From: Deinococcales bacterium
Lineage (GTDB): Bacteria; Deinococcota; Deinococci; Deinococcales; Deinococcaceae
DNA length: 6,813 nt
Assembly: GCA_014378225.1 (NCBI GenBank)
Contig: JACMOA010000221.1
Location: 1-6,813, forward strand
Direction of reading: 5' to 3'
The notes beneath the pieces are model-generated. The model made no database searches. It was not told the DNA's origin and saw only the letters and a list, made by a program, of their open reading frames with translations. The translations under genes were made by a program, and so were the position numbers. Shown here one piece after another: positions 6,139 through 6,813 of the stretch (the stretch's first letter is position 1; each line of letters begins with the position of its first letter).

Positions 6139-6813
6139 CTATCTGGATTTGATGGCGGTCCAGGTTTCATCGTAGAGGCGGTTATTTTTGCCCAAGTCTT
6201 TCACCGACTCGAGTTTTTTCAGCAGCGCGGCAGAGGGGTAAATGAGTGGGTTTTTGCGGTCGGCGGCATTGACGAATTGGAGTGCGGCCTGATTGGGGGT
6301 GCCGTAACGCACGAAATTGGCGTTTTCAGCGTTGACCTTGGGGTCCATGATGAAGTCAATAAAGCGGTGGGCTAGCGCAGAATTCGGCGCTCGAGCGGGG
6401 ATGGCCAGGGTGTCCACCGCTACCACCGTGCCTTCTTTGGGAAGGGTAAAGCCCAGATTTTTATTCTCGAGCATGGCCGAGAGGGCGTCTCCGCTGTAGC
6501 CCACCGACAGCGCCGCCTCACCGGAAATCACGCGGTTTCTCAGGGCCACATCGGCGGCAAAACCCAGCGAATTGCTCGCCTTTTTACTGTCCAGCAAAAG
6601 CTTGCCTGCCGCCTGTACCTGTTGTGGGTCAATGGTGTTGATGCTGTGGCCCAGGTATTTGAGGGCGGGACCCATCATCTCTCTAGGCGAGTCCATCAGC
6701 AAATACTTGCCCACGCTCTTTGTGGAGTCAAACAGGACCGCCCAGCTATCGGGTGGGGTTTTCAATTTGCGCTTGTCATAAACGAGGCCCACAGTGTACC
6801 ACTGAAACGGCAC
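6139..6813 (-). CDS. potD: PotD-like polyamine-binding protein, C-terminal part
   Basis: 224 residues of a periplasmic substrate-binding protein for a polyamine ABC importer, ending at TAG (6141-6139). The first visible codon GTG (VPFQWYTVGL) matches an internal PotD segment, VPYxWGTTGI, so it is not a start. The signal peptide and roughly the first third lie outside the window. Alignable blocks are SWAVLFD, LLMDSPREMMGPALKYLGHSINT (38-60), VGYSGDA (104-110), LPKEGTVVAVDTLAIP (124-139), FIDFIMDP and RYGTPNQAA (169-177). Compared with E. coli PotD ligand residues, as I recall them, Glu45 (E171), Asp134 (D257) and Tyr170 (Y293) are kept. D168 becomes Ser, W229 becomes Tyr106 and W255 becomes Ala132. 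A cationic amine ligand is therefore still likely, but specificity may differ from spermidine. It is probably the end of a potABCD set, upstream of gabT by 208 nt. Confidence 0.85.
   Translation of the reverse strand: MPFQWYTVGLVYDKRKLKTPPDSWAVLFDSTKSVGKYLLMDSPREMMGPALKYLGHSINTIDPQQVQAAGKLLLDSKKASNSLGFAADVALRNRVISGEAALSVGYSGDALSAMLENKNLGFTLPKEGTVVAVDTLAIPARAPNSALAHRFIDFIMDPKVNAENANFVRYGTPNQAALQFVNAADRKNPLIYPSAALLKKLESVKDLGKNNRLYDETWTAIKSR

Larger units (their letters stand above)
291..6471. repeat. Dispersed iterated palindrome CTCGAG, 50 copies
   Basis: Copies start at 291, 324, 386, 761, 875, 1025, 1124, 1202, 1272, 1346, 1406, 1518, 1800, 1883, 1986, 2050, 2241, 2401, 2473, 2584, 2713, 2746, 2812, 2869, 3023, 3298, 3335, 3363, 3514, 3556, 3758, 3885, 3965, 4021, 4117, 4256, 4297, 4305, 4434, 4476, 4550, 4575, 4644, 4752, 5846, 5966, 6061, 6208, 6390 and 6466. 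About 1.7 would be expected for any hexamer at equal base composition. Forty-three are in genes (27 in Leu-Glu phase, 10 spanning xxC TCG AGx, 6 spanning xCT CGA Gxx) and 7 in the roughly 790 nt outside the minus-strand genes, at equal density. Flanking bases vary, with GCTCGAGC common, so the hexamer is the unit rather than a longer mobile repeat. Confidence 0.9.

Noticed and set aside
291..6471. CTCGAG density as simple Leu-Glu codon bias
   Set aside because: Sixteen of 43 genic copies lie in the other two codon phases, and intergenic density is as high as genic density.
6811..6813. GTG as the start codon of the PotD-like gene
   Set aside because: The following residues align to the middle of PotD, and no signal peptide is present, so this is an internal valine at the window edge.

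Overview
The window shows five genes in one direction on the minus strand, plus the 3' end of one unrelated gene on the plus strand. The organism is most likely a thermophilic member of Deinococcota, close to Meiothermus or Calidithermus. That is an inference from protein character, the AAAGGAG ribosome-binding sites, moderate GC by eye and the extreme density of CTCGAG. No taxonomic marker gene is present, so treat it as tentative.

Layout. Positions 1-279 (+) hold the C-terminal end of a small protein resembling DUF6210. It is closed by a perfect 24-bp palindrome that reads as a terminator. Positions 280-721 hold no convincing gene but contain several degenerate short tandem repeats. From 722 to the right edge everything reads leftward. 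In transcription order this is the C-terminal part of a PotD-like polyamine-binding protein (6813-6139), a class III aminotransferase of GabT type (5930-4560), a GNAT acetyltransferase (4511-3822), a YtcJ-type amidohydrolase that overlaps it by 4 nt (3825-2257), and a succinate-semialdehyde dehydrogenase of GabD type (2164-722).

How the genes may work together. GabT plus GabD form the classical GABA shunt (GABA to succinate semialdehyde to succinate). A PotD-type receptor next to them suggests that the carbon and nitrogen come from imported polyamines. The embedded GNAT and amidohydrolase pair supplies the two missing reaction types of an N-acylated putrescine route: acylate, transaminate, oxidise, de-acylate to GABA, then transaminate and oxidise again. 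This is a hypothesis from gene content, not a demonstrated pathway.

The strongest sequence-level signal is not a gene. The palindrome CTCGAG occurs 50 times in 6.8 kb, about once per 136 bp, where about 1.7 would be expected at equal base composition. It is equally dense inside and outside genes and occurs in all three codon phases. It also fixes codon choice: outside one region, 27 of 29 Leu-Glu pairs are written CTCGAG. A 1,088-bp stretch in the core of gabT (4758-5845) lacks the motif completely, and its three Leu-Glu pairs use other codons. This looks like a HIP1-style iterated palindrome with a motif-free patch, perhaps of foreign origin.
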